Source: Clostridiales bacterium
GTDB taxonomy: Bacteria; Bacillota; Clostridia; Christensenellales; Aristaeellaceae
DNA length: 64,000 nt
NCBI GenBank assembly: GCA_017569285.1
Contig: CP069419.1
Location: forward strand, 1,426,001 to 1,490,000
Direction of reading: 5' to 3'
Shown here: in pieces, positions 16,300 to 25,207 of the stretch
Numbering within the stretch: the first letter of the stretch is position 1
How the letters are laid out: the number at the start of each line of letters is the position of its first letter
Notes under the pieces: generated by a model
What the model was told of the DNA's origin: nothing
Seen by the model: only the letters and a program-made list of their open reading frames with translations
The model's database searches: none
Translations under genes and position numbers: made by a program

Positions 16300-17625
16300 T
16301 CAGTTTCCCTGCCCGCAGATTTCCGCCATGATCTGCCGCATTTTTTCACTGGCTTTTGCCCGGTGGCTGACGGCGTTTTTCTCCTCTGCGTTCATCTCGG
16401 CATAGGTCTTGTTCATCGGCTCGTACAGGAACAGCGGATCATACCCGAATCCACCGGTTCCCTGCCGCCGGTAAAGGATCACGCCGGGGCAGGAGCCCTC
16501 CGCTATCAGCGTTTCGCGGCCCGGCAGCTTCAGCGCCAGCGCGCACACAAACTGCGCCGCGCGGTCTTCCCGGCCTTCCATCCGGCTCAGGAGCAGGTCG
16601 TTATTGGCCTCATCGTTTCCGTGTTCTCCGGCATACCGCGCGCTGAGCACGCCCGGTTCCCCGTCCAGCGCGTCCACACAGAGGCCGCTGTCGTCTCCGA
16701 TGGCCGGCAGGCCGGTCGCCTCACAGACCGCTTCCGCCTTGATAGCCGCGTTGCCGGCAAACGTATCCGCGTTTTCGTCAATCGGCCCGCAGAACCCGGC
16801 AGCTGTCATAGGGACCAGCGTATAGTAGTCGCGGAACATCTCCTGCAGCTCCCGCAGCTTATGTTCATTCCCGGTCGCGGCAACCAGCACCGGCTTCGGC
16901 GCGATATGGCGTGCCCGCTCCCCGAGCGCATCCCGCTGCGCCTGCATCAGCTCGGCGATTCCCTTGATGCCGTACCCGGTCAGCATTTCCATTTCATCAT
17001 GACTGAAAGCGCGGCCTTCACCGGTCCCCTGCAGCTCGATAAACTCCTTCTGCTCGTTCATCACGATATTCATATCCACCTGCGCGCTGCTGTCTTCCCG
17101 GTAGCACAGGTCCAGGCACGGAATATCATCCACGATTCCCGCACTGATGGCCGCCACCTGGTGGACAATCGGGCTGGCCAGCAGCTTCTTCTCCCGGATC
17201 AGCCGGTCCACGGCGCAGGTCAGCGCCACCATGGCGCCGGTAATGGACGCGGTCCGCGTTCCGCCGTCCGCTTCCAGTACGTCGCAGTCCAGCGTAATCG
17301 TGCGTTCACCGAGCGCTTTCAGGTCCACTGCCTGGCGCAGGGACCTGCCGATCAGCCGCTGGATCTCCACGCTGCGGCCGTCCTTCTTGATGCCGTCCCG
17401 CTTTTTGCGCTCCGTGGTGGAAGCCGGGAGCATCGCGTATTCCGCCGTAATCCATCCCTGCCCCTTGTCCCGGAGGAACGGCGGGACCGTTTCCTCCACG
17501 CTGGCCGTGCAGATCACCCGGGTGTTTCCCGTGGCAATCAGGCAGCTGCCGTACGCCGTGCGCACAAAATCCGTCTCAATCGTAACCGGCCGTTTCTCAT
17601 CCAGCTGTCTTCCGTCCGCTCTCAT
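16300..17625 (-). CDS. rph: RNase PH fused to XTP/dITP pyrophosphatase
   Basis: A 441-residue fusion. Residues 1-235 are RNase PH, a phosphorolytic 3'-to-5' exoribonuclease that trims tRNA 3' ends (MRADGRQLDEKRP, GNTRVICTAS, QVDMNIVMN). Residues about 243-441 are the RdgB/HAM1 nucleotide pyrophosphatase that removes XTP and dITP (VLVAATGNEHKLRE, GDDSGLCVDAL, GGFGYDPLF, SHRAKA). The two are adjacent genes in many Bacillota, and fusions are known. Both halves keep their signatures, so both should be active. The start at 17625 has GGAGG...AAGGA. A terminator-like hairpin lies in its leader. Confidence 0.94.
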   Translation of the reverse strand: MRADGRQLDEKRPVTIETDFVRTAYGSCLIATGNTRVICTASVEETVPPFLRDKGQGWITAEYAMLPASTTERKKRDGIKKDGRSVEIQRLIGRSLRQAVDLKALGERTITLDCDVLEADGGTRTASITGAMVALTCAVDRLIREKKLLASPIVHQVAAISAGIVDDIPCLDLCYREDSSAQVDMNIVMNEQKEFIELQGTGEGRAFSHDEMEMLTGYGIKGIAELMQAQRDALGERARHIAPKPVLVAATGNEHKLRELQEMFRDYYTLVPMTAAGFCGPIDENADTFAGNAAIKAEAVCEATGLPAIGDDSGLCVDALDGEPGVLSARYAGEHGNDEANNDLLLSRMEGREDRAAQFVCALALKLPGRETLIAEGSCPGVILYRRQGTGGFGYDPLFLYEPMNKTYAEMNAEEKNAVSHRAKASEKMRQIMAEICGQGN

Positions 17626-17644
17626 ATTCCTTTTCCTCCCTGTC

Positions 17645-17679
17645 CGCAAAAAAGGATTTCTCCCCTTATGCGGAGAAAT
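17645..17679 (-). promoter_or_regulatory. Terminator-like hairpin before rph-rdgB
   Basis: On the minus strand ATTTCTCC (17672-17679) pairs with GGAGAAAT (17656-17663) across an 8-nt loop, followed by CC and six T. It sits about 30 bp before the rph-rdgB start and between divergent genes. It could be a leader attenuator, or it could stop leftward antisense transcripts entering from glpK through pgsA. Confidence 0.5.
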
Positions 17680-17714
17680 AGTCATGGATAACATCTGAAA
17701 GAAGCTGACCTGCC

Positions 17715-18293
17715 TTGAAGGACAAAGTCCGTAAACTCTTCTCCCATGTATGGACCATTCCGAACGTGCTCACCATGATCCGGCTCCTGCTGGTGCCGGT
17801 CTTTGTTGTGGTATATTTCCGCACATCCGCTGAACCGAAATACGCAGCGCTTGCAATCTTTGCCGCCGCCAGCCTCACGGATATGCTCGACGGCTACCTG
17901 GCCCGGAAACTGAACCAGATTACCGACTTCGGCAAGCTGTTTGACCCGCTGGCCGATAAGCTCATGGTCCTTTCCGCCCTGGTCTGCCAGGCCGTCACCG
18001 GCGTGTTCCCCTGGGCCGCCGTCATCGTGGTGGCCTGCAAGGAACTGGTTATGGTGCTCGGCGGGCTGTTCATGCTCAGCCGGGATGTGGTCGTTTACAG
18101 CAACATCGTCGGCAAGGCCGCGCAGGTCTGCTTTATCCTGTCGCTGATCCTGTCCTTTTTCCATGTCCCGCTGGCGGAGTGGGGCACCCGGCTGGACCTG
18201 ATCCTGCTGTGGATTACCGTCGGCCTGGCCGTACTGGCCATGGTCGTCTATGCCGCCGAATACCTGCGGAGCCTGAAAAAGCCCCGGGAATAA
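17715..18293 (+). CDS. pgsA: CDP-diacylglycerol--glycerol-3-phosphate 3-phosphatidyltransferase
   Basis: Commits CDP-diacylglycerol to phosphatidylglycerol synthesis. The 192-residue membrane protein shows the CDP-alcohol phosphotransferase motif DG(x)2AR(x)8G(x)3D(x)3D as DMLDGYLARKLNQITDFG and LFDPLADK. The TTG start at 17715 is the only one that keeps the conserved IPNVLTMIRL segment. A weak GAAAG-type site precedes it. Its substrate glycerol-3-phosphate is made by the product of the converging gene glpK, and the two stop codons directly abut. Confidence 0.93.
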   Translation: MKDKVRKLFSHVWTIPNVLTMIRLLLVPVFVVVYFRTSAEPKYAALAIFAAASLTDMLDGYLARKLNQITDFGKLFDPLADKLMVLSALVCQAVTGVFPWAAVIVVACKELVMVLGGLFMLSRDVVVYSNIVGKAAQVCFILSLILSFFHVPLAEWGTRLDLILLWITVGLAVLAMVVYAAEYLRSLKKPRE

Positions 18294-19781
18294 TCATTTC
18301 GCGAAGCCAAGGCTCCGTTCCACTGCCTTATGCCAGCCGCCCAGCTCCATCAGCCGGGTGGCTTCGTCCATTTTGGGGGTAAATTCCAGGTCCTTCTGCC
18401 AGACCGCTGCGGTTTCCGCAAGGCTGCTGTACATTCCGACGCCGAGTCCGGCCAGCAGGGCCGCTCCCAGCGCCGTGGTTTCCAGCACCTTCGGCCGCAC
18501 GACGGGGATTGCGCTGATATCCGCCTGGAACTGCATCAGGAACGCATTGGCGCTTGCGCCGCCGTCCACCTGCAGCCGTTCCGGCTTCTGTCCGCAGTCC
18601 TTTGCCATGGCGTCCATCAGGTCCGCGCTCTGGAAGGCGATTGCTTCCAGCGCCGCACGGACAATCTGCGGCCGGCCGGTTCCCCGGGTCATTCCGATCA
18701 GGGTGCCCCGGCTGTACATGTCCCACCACGGGGCGCCGAGCCCCGTGAACGCGGGAACCAGGTATACGCCGCCGGTGCTGTTGATCGACTGGGCCAGTGC
18801 TTCCGTTTCCGCCGCGTGGGATATGATCTTCAGCTCATCCCGCAGCCACTGGATGGTCGCTCCGCCCATAAACACGCTGCCTTCCAGCGCAAAAACGGGT
18901 TTCCCCCCGATCCGCCACGCCATGGTGGTCAGCAGCCCGTTCCGGCTCTGCACCGGCGTATCGCCGGTATTCATCAGCATAAAGCAGCCGGTGCCGTAGG
19001 TGTTTTTCACGTCTCCGGGATGGAAGCACGCCTGTCCGAATAGGCTGGCATGCTGGTCCCCGGCCATGCCGGTGACCGGGATGCGCCTTCCCAGGATCGC
19101 GGGATCCAGCATGCCGATCGGACCCGATGAATCCACCACCTGCGGCAGGCAGGCCCGCGGAATATCCAGCAGCGCCAGCAGGTCGTCATCCCAGTCCTGG
19201 GTATGCAGGTTGAACATCATCGTCCGGCCGGCATTGGTGGCATCCGTCACATGCGGCCGGTTTTCCAGCAGGTTCCAGCACAGGAAGCTGTCGGCGGTGC
19301 CGAAGCACAGCTCTCCCCGCTCCGCCCGGTCCCGGACGTTGTAGTAATCCAGCATCCATTTCAGCTTCGTGCCGGAGAAATAGGCATCCGGCACCAGGCC
19401 GGTCTTTTCCCGGATCATGTTGCTGCAGCCGCGGCTCACCAGGTCATCCACAATCTGGGATGTCCGCCGGCACTGCCATACAATGGCATTCCCGACGCAT
19501 TCCCCGGTCTTCCGGTCCCAGAGGAAGGTGGTCTCCCGCTGGTTCGTGATTCCGACCGCGGCGATTTCTCCCGGATCCACCCCGCTCAGCTTCACCGCTT
19601 CCCGGAGGCTGGTGATCTGCGTGTCCAGGATGTCCCGCGGATCATGCTCCACCCAGCCGGGCTTCGGGTAATGTTGGGGAAACTCCCGGTTGTACGAGGC
19701 AATCATCTGTCCGTCTTCCGTGAAAATCACAGCCCGTGAGCTGGTCGTTCCCTGGTCCAGTGCCGCCAGATACTTAGCCAT
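18294..19781 (-). CDS. glpK: Glycerol kinase
   Basis: Phosphorylates glycerol to sn-glycerol-3-phosphate. The 495-residue protein has the typical start MAKYLAALDQGTTSSRAVIF, the FGGY signatures, and GDQHASLFGQ and GTGCFMLMNTG. AAAGGA precedes the ATG. No glpF or glpD is adjacent. It follows the beta-propeller gene by 44 bp and may be cotranscribed with it. Its stop abuts the stop of pgsA on the other strand, leaving no room for a terminator between them. Confidence 0.97.
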   Translation of the reverse strand: MAKYLAALDQGTTSSRAVIFTEDGQMIASYNREFPQHYPKPGWVEHDPRDILDTQITSLREAVKLSGVDPGEIAAVGITNQRETTFLWDRKTGECVGNAIVWQCRRTSQIVDDLVSRGCSNMIREKTGLVPDAYFSGTKLKWMLDYYNVRDRAERGELCFGTADSFLCWNLLENRPHVTDATNAGRTMMFNLHTQDWDDDLLALLDIPRACLPQVVDSSGPIGMLDPAILGRRIPVTGMAGDQHASLFGQACFHPGDVKNTYGTGCFMLMNTGDTPVQSRNGLLTTMAWRIGGKPVFALEGSVFMGGATIQWLRDELKIISHAAETEALAQSINSTGGVYLVPAFTGLGAPWWDMYSRGTLIGMTRGTGRPQIVRAALEAIAFQSADLMDAMAKDCGQKPERLQVDGGASANAFLMQFQADISAIPVVRPKVLETTALGAALLAGLGVGMYSSLAETAAVWQKDLEFTPKMDEATRLMELGGWHKAVERSLGFAK

Positions 19782-19825
19782 AGCGATGTCCTTTCTCAGT
19801 CGTCGGTCCTGTGTCTGTGTGCCTG

Positions 19826-22726
19826 TTAACGAATCCGGATTCCGTAGATGTGTTCCGTATCCTTTCCGGTCGTACCGACCACCATGATGTCGTTGTACGC
19901 CGCCGGAGATGCTTCAATATTTCCCTCAACCGTGATTTGGGCAGCCAGTTCCCCGGTCAGCCCGTCCACCATGATAATGCTGCCGTCCCAGGCGCACTGG
20001 ATGATCCGTCCGTTGCCGTCGCCGTCATAAACGGCGATGGGAGAGGATACGCTCCGGTCGCTCAGGCCGTATGCCCATACGATCTTGCCCGTCTCCTTGT
20101 CCAGGGCCGCGAGGGCGGCTTTGGCATCCCCCTTCACGTTCAGCTTCGCCCGCCCGTCGTCGTTCAGGCCGGTCACGGTAAAATAGACCAGGCCGTCCAG
20201 GCGGTTCTCGCCGATCACGGGAGACGCCTTGCATCCGGAGTCCGTCTTGCCCTTGCTGTCCTTCGCCACACCGATCTCGGTGCACCAGATTTCCTTCCCG
20301 CTCAGCGCGTCATACCGCCGGATCTGGGCGCTGCCCCTTTTGCGGTTCACCAGCATGTTGGCCGTGTACAGGTCCAGCTGTTCATCCGCCGGCATATCCA
20401 GTGCGACCGCAGCCATCACGGCATCCCCGGTATTGACAGCCCATACCGGCGCCAGGTGGTCGGTGTCCACGCACCGGAGGATGCCGTCCATGTCCGCGTA
20501 ATACACGTATTTGTCATACATCGCAATGGAGGATTCGACCGCGGTGCGGACATTCTTCTGCCCCTTGGTCTTGGAGATCATCACGATTGTGCTCGGTTTG
20601 GACTTGTAGGAGCCCACCAGGTAGTCAAACTCGCTGTTCAGGTTGATCAGGTACAGCATGCCGTTTGTTCCGGCAGTCACCACACAGTCGCTGGTCCGGT
20701 CGATCAGGGCGGATGTCTCAAAGCTGCCCGCGTCATTGTAAGCGCGGTGCATGGTCCCGTCGAGGCCGTCCACCAGCGTCAGCTCCTTCTGGGTATACAG
20801 GTTATACTGGCGGAGGCCGATTTTCCCGGTCTTGACCTTCATCTTCCGGGCATACTGCCCGACATTCATGTAGGGGAATCCGCCCGGATGCACGCTCGGT
20901 GTACCCCGCATCGGATATCCCAGCTTGATGCTGTTCCGGGTCATGTTCCCGTCTTCCAGGTCCAGGAATCGGATATTGCCGTCCGCGCCGGCGACAATCA
21001 CTTCCTTCAGGCTCTTTACAGACCTTTTGGATTCATCAATATTGCTCAGTTCGCGCACCTGGCGGCTCCACTGGACAATGGCCGGCTGGCCGGTCCATTC
21101 GGTGCCGTAATAGGTCTGTGAGCTTCCCCGGACGCTGCCGGTCTGCACTTCCCAGATCTGCTGCAGCGTATCCGCTGATTCCACGGTCCCGACCGCCCCG
21201 TTCGTCCGGAACGCGTTCCCGCGGAACGTCAGCACGCCCATCTGGACCTTCTTGACATAATCCCAGCCCGCCGGCATCCGGATCACTTCCTTGGCCGCCC
21301 GGCTGAATTCCTTGACCTTCTTGGATCCGTTATACACCACGGTCGTCGCGATCAGGCCCGGCGCCGCCTTCTCATCCGCTTCCGCGGTCAGCGCCGGGGT
21401 CGGGGTCGGCTCCGGTGTCGAGGTCGGTTCGGGCGTCGGTTCCGGCGTCTCGGTCGGCGCAGGGGTTTCGGTTGCTTCCACTTCCGGTTCCCCCGTTTCT
21501 TCCGGCTGTTCCGGCTCATCGGTTCCGTCCGGTACGCCGTCTGCGTCCGCCCCCTCCGGCAGCATGGGGCTCTCCGTCCGGCCGTCCGGTTCTCCGGTCA
21601 GTCCTTCCGGTTCCGCTGTTTCGCCCGTCTCCGGGTTCGCTTCCGGCTGCGTTCCGCTTTCCTCCGGATCCGTCGGCTCCGCAAAAGCCGGCGTCAGGAC
21701 AAGCACCTCCGTGTTGAATTCCGTATCCTGCCAGCCTGCCTCCTCCGAGCGCAGTACCTGCAGGCGGAGTTCGCCCTCATAGCCGTTCTCCACATGCATC
21801 CGGAGGGTCCAGATGTTCTCGTCCGCGTTGTTTTCCCCGGTCGCGATAATATCCGGTGATTCCCCGGATTCATCCACCAGCCGGACGTCCCGGACGTTCT
21901 TGTTGGCGGTGATGGAGAAGGTGACGTCTGCCGGAGCCGTCAGCCCCTGGTCTCCGAATACATTAAACCCGGTAATCCCGGAATCTTCCTGTTTTTCTCC
22001 GCCCAGCAGGCCCTGGATGGCGGCGGCGGCCTTTTCCCGCAGCCCGCTTCCGGCCGGCAGCACCAGCAGCGCCGTCAGGGCCAGGCCGGCAATCACCAGG
22101 ATCGTCACCAGGATATGCAGGGGGGTGATCCTCCGTTGTTCCGCGCCTGCCGGTCCGGTACTTTCCTGCCGGGCCGGCCGGGATGCCGCGTAACTGTATT
22201 CCGGATACTCCCGGACCCGCGCCTGCATCCGGTCATTCTCCGGTGTCTGGACGGTTTCCGGCGCCTGGTTTCTTTCGCTCATCCGGCCCGGTGCGTATCC
22301 GACATGCACACGGGAAGTCATTTCCTCCAGCGGGTGGGAAATGGTATCCTGCCCGTTCTCTGTTCTGTTTCCTCCGCGGTAGGTTTCCCGGACCGGCGGA
22401 TACGCCCGCACGGGGGACGCTCCCTCCGGACGCCGGGCCGCGGTCATCGGCCGGGTTCCGGGGCGGCTGCGCACAGCGCCGCCCGCAGTCCCGTACGGAG
22501 CTGCGCTCATCAGTCGCGCTTCGGCAGGCACACGGCTGTCCGCGCCCTGTACCAGCGGATGCTCCGGGCGTGTTTCCGGTTTCACCGTCTCCCCGGAATC
22601 GGGCATGGCAGCCGGTGTTTCCGGCAGATCCTGCGCGGAAACCGGTGTTTCCATATTTTCTTCTTCTGTGATGCGGACTCTCCGGCGGCGCCGGGGAAGC
22701 TCATTCAGATCATTGCGTTCTTCGTT
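19826..22726 (-). CDS. Membrane-anchored PQQ-like beta-propeller protein
   Basis: A 966-residue protein. A disordered cytoplasmic N-terminus with RRRRR (about 1-200) is followed by one transmembrane helix (LHILVTILVIAGLALTALLV), a beta-rich domain (about 240-345), a Pro/Thr/Glu-rich linker (about 345-455), then a C-terminal domain of repeated blades resembling PQQ/BamB propellers (about 470-966, e.g. GNIRFLDLEDGN and GKIVWAYGLSDRS). The propeller would lie outside the cell. I choose the TTG at 22726, 9 nt after AAAGGAG. A TTG 14 codons upstream has no ribosome-binding site. The substrate or partner is unknown. Confidence 0.75.
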   Translation of the reverse strand, partial: NEERNDLNELPRRRRRVRITEEENMETPVSAQDLPETPAAMPDSGETVKPETRPEHPLVQGADSRVPAEARLMSAAPYGTAGGAVRSRPGTRPMTAARRPEGASPVRAYPPVRETYRGGNRTENGQDTISHPLEEMTSRVHVGYAPGRMSERNQAPETVQTPENDRMQARVREYPEYSYAASRPARQESTGPAGAEQRRITPLHILVTILVIAGLALTALLVLPAGSGLREKAAAAIQGLLGGEKQEDSGITGFNVFGDQGLTAPADVTFSITANKNVRDVRLVDESGESPDIIATGENNADENIWTLRMHVENGYEGELRLQVLRSEEAGWQDTEFNTEVLVLTPAFAEPTDPEESGTQPEANPETGETAEPEGLTGEPDGRTESPMLPEGADADGVPDGTDEPEQPEETGEPEVEATETPAPTETPEPTPEPTSTPEPTPTPALTAEADEKAAPGLIATTVVYNGSKKVKEFSRAAKEVIRMPAGWDYVKKVQMGVLTFRGNAFRTNGAVGTVESADTLQQIWEVQTGSVRGSSQTYYGTEWTGQPAIVQWSRQVRELSNIDESKRSVKSLKEVIVAGADGNIRFLDLEDGNMTRNSIKLGYPMRGTPSVHPGGFPYMNVGQYARKMKVKTGKIGLRQYNLYTQKELTLVDGLDGTMHRAYNDAGSFETSALIDRTSDCVVTAGTNGMLYLINLNSEFDYLVGSYKSKPSTIVMISKTKGQKNVRTAVESSIAMYDKYVYYADMDGILRCVDTDHLAPVWAVNTGDAVMAAVALDMPADEQLDLYTANMLVNRKRGSAQIRRYDALSGKEIWCTEIGVAKDSKGKTDSGCKASPVIGENRLDGLVYFTVTGLNDDGRAKLNVKGDAKAALAALDKETGKIVWAYGLSDRSVSSPIAVYDGDGNGRIIQCAWDGSIIMVDGLTGELAAQITVEGNIEASPAAYNDIMVVGTTGKDTEHIYGIRIR

Positions 22727-22773
22727 CAAGATTGTCGTCTCCTTTGAGTGATCGGAACAATTTTGCAATGTAT

Positions 22774-22802
22774 ATTATACCGGAATCTGCCTTCCTTCTC
22801 AA
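22774..22802 (-). promoter_or_regulatory. SigA promoter of the beta-propeller gene
   Basis: TTGAGA (22797-22802) and TATAAT (22774-22779) are 17 bp apart on the minus strand. Confidence 0.75.
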
Positions 22803-22808
22803 CCTTAT

Positions 22809-22837
22809 TTGCACTTTTGGCCCGCCGGCTCTATAAT
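22809..22837 (+). promoter_or_regulatory. SigA promoter of the radical SAM gene
   Basis: TTGCAC (22809-22814) and TATAAT (22832-22837) are 17 bp apart. The promoter is divergent from the beta-propeller promoter, and 6 bp separate the two -35 elements. Confidence 0.75.
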
Positions 22838-22909
22838 GAAAGCCCGCCGCGGCAGCCCGGGCCGGGCTTTCCGGCGGCGGTATTCCAGCAATCAGGTGAG
22901 GTGATCCGG

Positions 22910-23782
22910 ATGGCCTGTACACTCTGCCCCCGCGGCTGCGGTGCCGACCGCGCTTCCCGCCCCGGCTTCTGCGGCCTGGGAGAAGACATGCGGATTGCCC
23001 GGATCGCGCCCCATCTGTGGGAAGAACCGCCCATTTCCGGGCAGAACGGCACCGGCGCTGTTTTCTTTTCCGGGTGTACGCTCCGCTGCGTATACTGCCA
23101 GAATGCGGAGATATCCCATCACAATGCCGGCCGTGTCTTTTCACCCGCCGAGCTTTCCGACGCGCTGAAGCGCCTGACGGACCTCGGCGTCCATACCATT
23201 TCCCTGATCACCGCCACGCCGTTCATCCCGCGGATCCTGGATACGCTGGAGCTGTGGCGCCCGCCGCTTCCCCTGGTCTGGAACACCTCCGGATATGAGA
23301 CGGTGGAAACGCTGCGCATGCTGGACGGCGTCATCGATGTCTACCTGCCGGACCTGAAGCATTTTTCATCCCGCGCCGGCCGGCTGTGTGCCGGTGCGCC
23401 GGATTATTTCGAATACGCCTCCGCCGCCCTGCGGGAGATGTGCCGCCAGACGGGACCGGCCGTATACGGGGAGGACGGAATCATGCGCCGCGGTGTACTG
23501 GTGCGCCATCTGATCCTGCCCGGTTTCACGGCGGAAAGCATGAAGCTCCTGACCTGGATCCGGGACACGCTCCCCGCCGGAACCCCGGTCAGCCTGATGC
23601 GCCAGTATACCCCCTGCAACGATGTTGCCGTCCCGGGCCTGGACCGGAAAGTCTCGGAAAAAGAATATCGGCGGGTCCGGGACCATATGCTGGCCCTTGA
23701 GCTCCCGGGTTTTCTGCAGGAGCCGGATTCCGCCGATGTTGATTTTATTCCGGTTTTCAACCGGGAGAGCAGCTTTGTCTGA
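22910..23782 (+). CDS. PflX-type radical SAM protein
   Basis: A 290-residue radical SAM enzyme of the PflX group (related to pyruvate formate-lyase activating enzymes; physiological substrate not established). The [4Fe-4S] motif is CTLRCVYC near residue 60. An extra N-terminal Cys cluster, CTLCPRGCGADR...GFCG (residues 3-24), is typical of this group. The ATG at 22910 follows AGGTGAGG. An in-frame upstream extension is rejected because it has no family similarity. It is monocistronic and converges on the E2-like gene with 12 bp between the stops. Confidence 0.85.
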   Translation: MACTLCPRGCGADRASRPGFCGLGEDMRIARIAPHLWEEPPISGQNGTGAVFFSGCTLRCVYCQNAEISHHNAGRVFSPAELSDALKRLTDLGVHTISLITATPFIPRILDTLELWRPPLPLVWNTSGYETVETLRMLDGVIDVYLPDLKHFSSRAGRLCAGAPDYFEYASAALREMCRQTGPAVYGEDGIMRRGVLVRHLILPGFTAESMKLLTWIRDTLPAGTPVSLMRQYTPCNDVAVPGLDRKVSEKEYRRVRDHMLALELPGFLQEPDSADVDFIPVFNRESSFV

Positions 23783-23794
23783 ACCGGGTTCTGG

Positions 23795-24685
23795 TCAGCC
23801 CTTGTTCAGCTTCTCCACATGGTATTCCACGCCTTTGTCATATTTGACGCTCTCCGGGGGAATCTCCAGCTCCTCCGGATGCGCCAGGCCGTGCATCACC
23901 GCCGCGAAAAACGCGGCGTAATGCGCGCCGGAGCAGACCCGCTCATCCGCTGTCATGCCGATCGGCAGGAGGCGGCGCATGCGGGTTTTTCCTTCGCTGT
24001 CCGTAAACGCTTCCTTCAGCACGCTGCCCAGGCCCATAAACAGGCTTACATTGCCGAAGTTATAGATATGGTGCCACACATGGTGCAGGCCGATGGAAGC
24101 GTTATTGGTAATAAACAGGCCGCTGTAGAACGGCAGCTCGTCAATCAGGAATTTCGGCAGCAGGCCGTAGCGGTCCAGCAGCCGGGCCACTCCCACGATG
24201 AAAGTCGTGAAGCCCGGAACCGCCAGCACAAACCTGGCCAGCTTGATCAGGAACTCATCGTCCTTCGCCTCGCGGCATTTTTCCACCGCAGCCGTCATCC
24301 GGTCCCGCACATCAAAAAGCGTATCCGTCGGGTCAAACAGGATCCGCACCGTGGATTCCGGGCTTTCCGGATCCTGCGGGTTTTTCAGGACCGCAAACGA
24401 AATGGAACAGTTGTTGCGGGCAAAATACTGCTTGTTGAAGATGAACCGGTTGACTTCCGGATGCTGGCTGACCGCACGGACGTACGCTGCTGCAATCAGA
24501 TGCATGAAAGTGACCTTCTGGCCTTCCTGCGCTTTCCGGACGATATACCGGCTCAGCATCTCATAATCCAGCTTGTGCTCCAGGAATACCTGGGCATCGC
24601 ACCGCATCGGCATCAGGTAAGGGGTCACCTGGACGATCGGGTCCACGTCACGCACCCGTTTTCCGTCAGGTCTGCGTCCGAACAT
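23795..24685 (-). CDS. CAT/E2-acyltransferase-fold protein with altered active site
   Basis: A 296-residue protein resembling the catalytic domain of 2-oxo acid dehydrogenase E2 and chloramphenicol acetyltransferase. Supporting segments are TFMHLIAAAYVRAV, NRFIFNKQYF and the near-C-terminal MTADERVCSGAHYAAFF. In active E2 enzymes the last block reads DHRxxDGA. Here the histidine is replaced by Glu and the aspartate by Ser, so the usual chemistry is probably lost. No lipoyl or E1/E3 genes are nearby. AGGAGG precedes the ATG. It is last in the hlyD-like/yggS/sepF/divIVA run (25 bp after divIVA), so a structural or division-related role is possible but unproven. Confidence 0.7.
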   Translation of the reverse strand: MFGRRPDGKRVRDVDPIVQVTPYLMPMRCDAQVFLEHKLDYEMLSRYIVRKAQEGQKVTFMHLIAAAYVRAVSQHPEVNRFIFNKQYFARNNCSISFAVLKNPQDPESPESTVRILFDPTDTLFDVRDRMTAAVEKCREAKDDEFLIKLARFVLAVPGFTTFIVGVARLLDRYGLLPKFLIDELPFYSGLFITNNASIGLHHVWHHIYNFGNVSLFMGLGSVLKEAFTDSEGKTRMRRLLPIGMTADERVCSGAHYAAFFAAVMHGLAHPEELEIPPESVKYDKGVEYHVEKLNKG

Positions 24686-24710
24686 GGTCAGCTGCCTCCT
24701 TTATGCCGCG

Positions 24711-25181
24711 TCAGAACAGGTCGGTCGCTTTCTCGAGCGCATCCTGCTGCGCCTGCAGCAGTGCTTCAAACTTCTGGCGGTAATCGGCCGCGGCAGCCTT
24801 CAGCTCTGTGATTTCGCTCTTCAGGGCATCCCGCCGGTCGCTCAGGCCGTCCAGCTGCTCCGTCGCTTCCGTCTGGGCTTTCGCGCGGATCGCTTCAGCG
24901 TCTTCCTTTGCCTTCCGGATTGTATCTTCCTTCACCTGCATGGCCATCTGAAGCACTTCGCGGAAGCTCTTCTCCTGGTCCTCGTTTACGCTGCCGGCGG
25001 CGGCCGGTGCCGCGGGATGAACGACAGTCGTCTTCTGGCGCAGATCCATGATTTCCTTTTCCATCCGCTCCATTTCCTCGCAGATGTCATCCAGGAAATT
25101 ATCCACCTCTGCCTGGTCATATCCCTTGGAAGAAATTGAAAACTCCTTGTGGGCAATCAGATCCACCGTGATCTTTTCCAT
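24711..25181 (-). CDS. divIVA: DivIVA-domain protein
   Basis: A 156-residue coiled-coil protein. The N-terminal DivIVA motif is ITVDLIAHKEFSISSKGYDQ followed by EVDNFLDDI, which binds curved membrane. Two coiled-coil stretches follow (about 30-60 and 90-150), separated by a Pro/Ala-rich gap. It marks cell poles and division sites and organises wall growth. The sepF-divIVA neighbourhood is the conserved division cluster. Confidence 0.9.
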   Translation of the reverse strand: MEKITVDLIAHKEFSISSKGYDQAEVDNFLDDICEEMERMEKEIMDLRQKTTVVHPAAPAAAGSVNEDQEKSFREVLQMAMQVKEDTIRKAKEDAEAIRAKAQTEATEQLDGLSDRRDALKSEITELKAAAADYRQKFEALLQAQQDALEKATDLF

Positions 25182-25207
25182 CCTGTTTCATCCTCCCTTG
25201 CTGTTGA

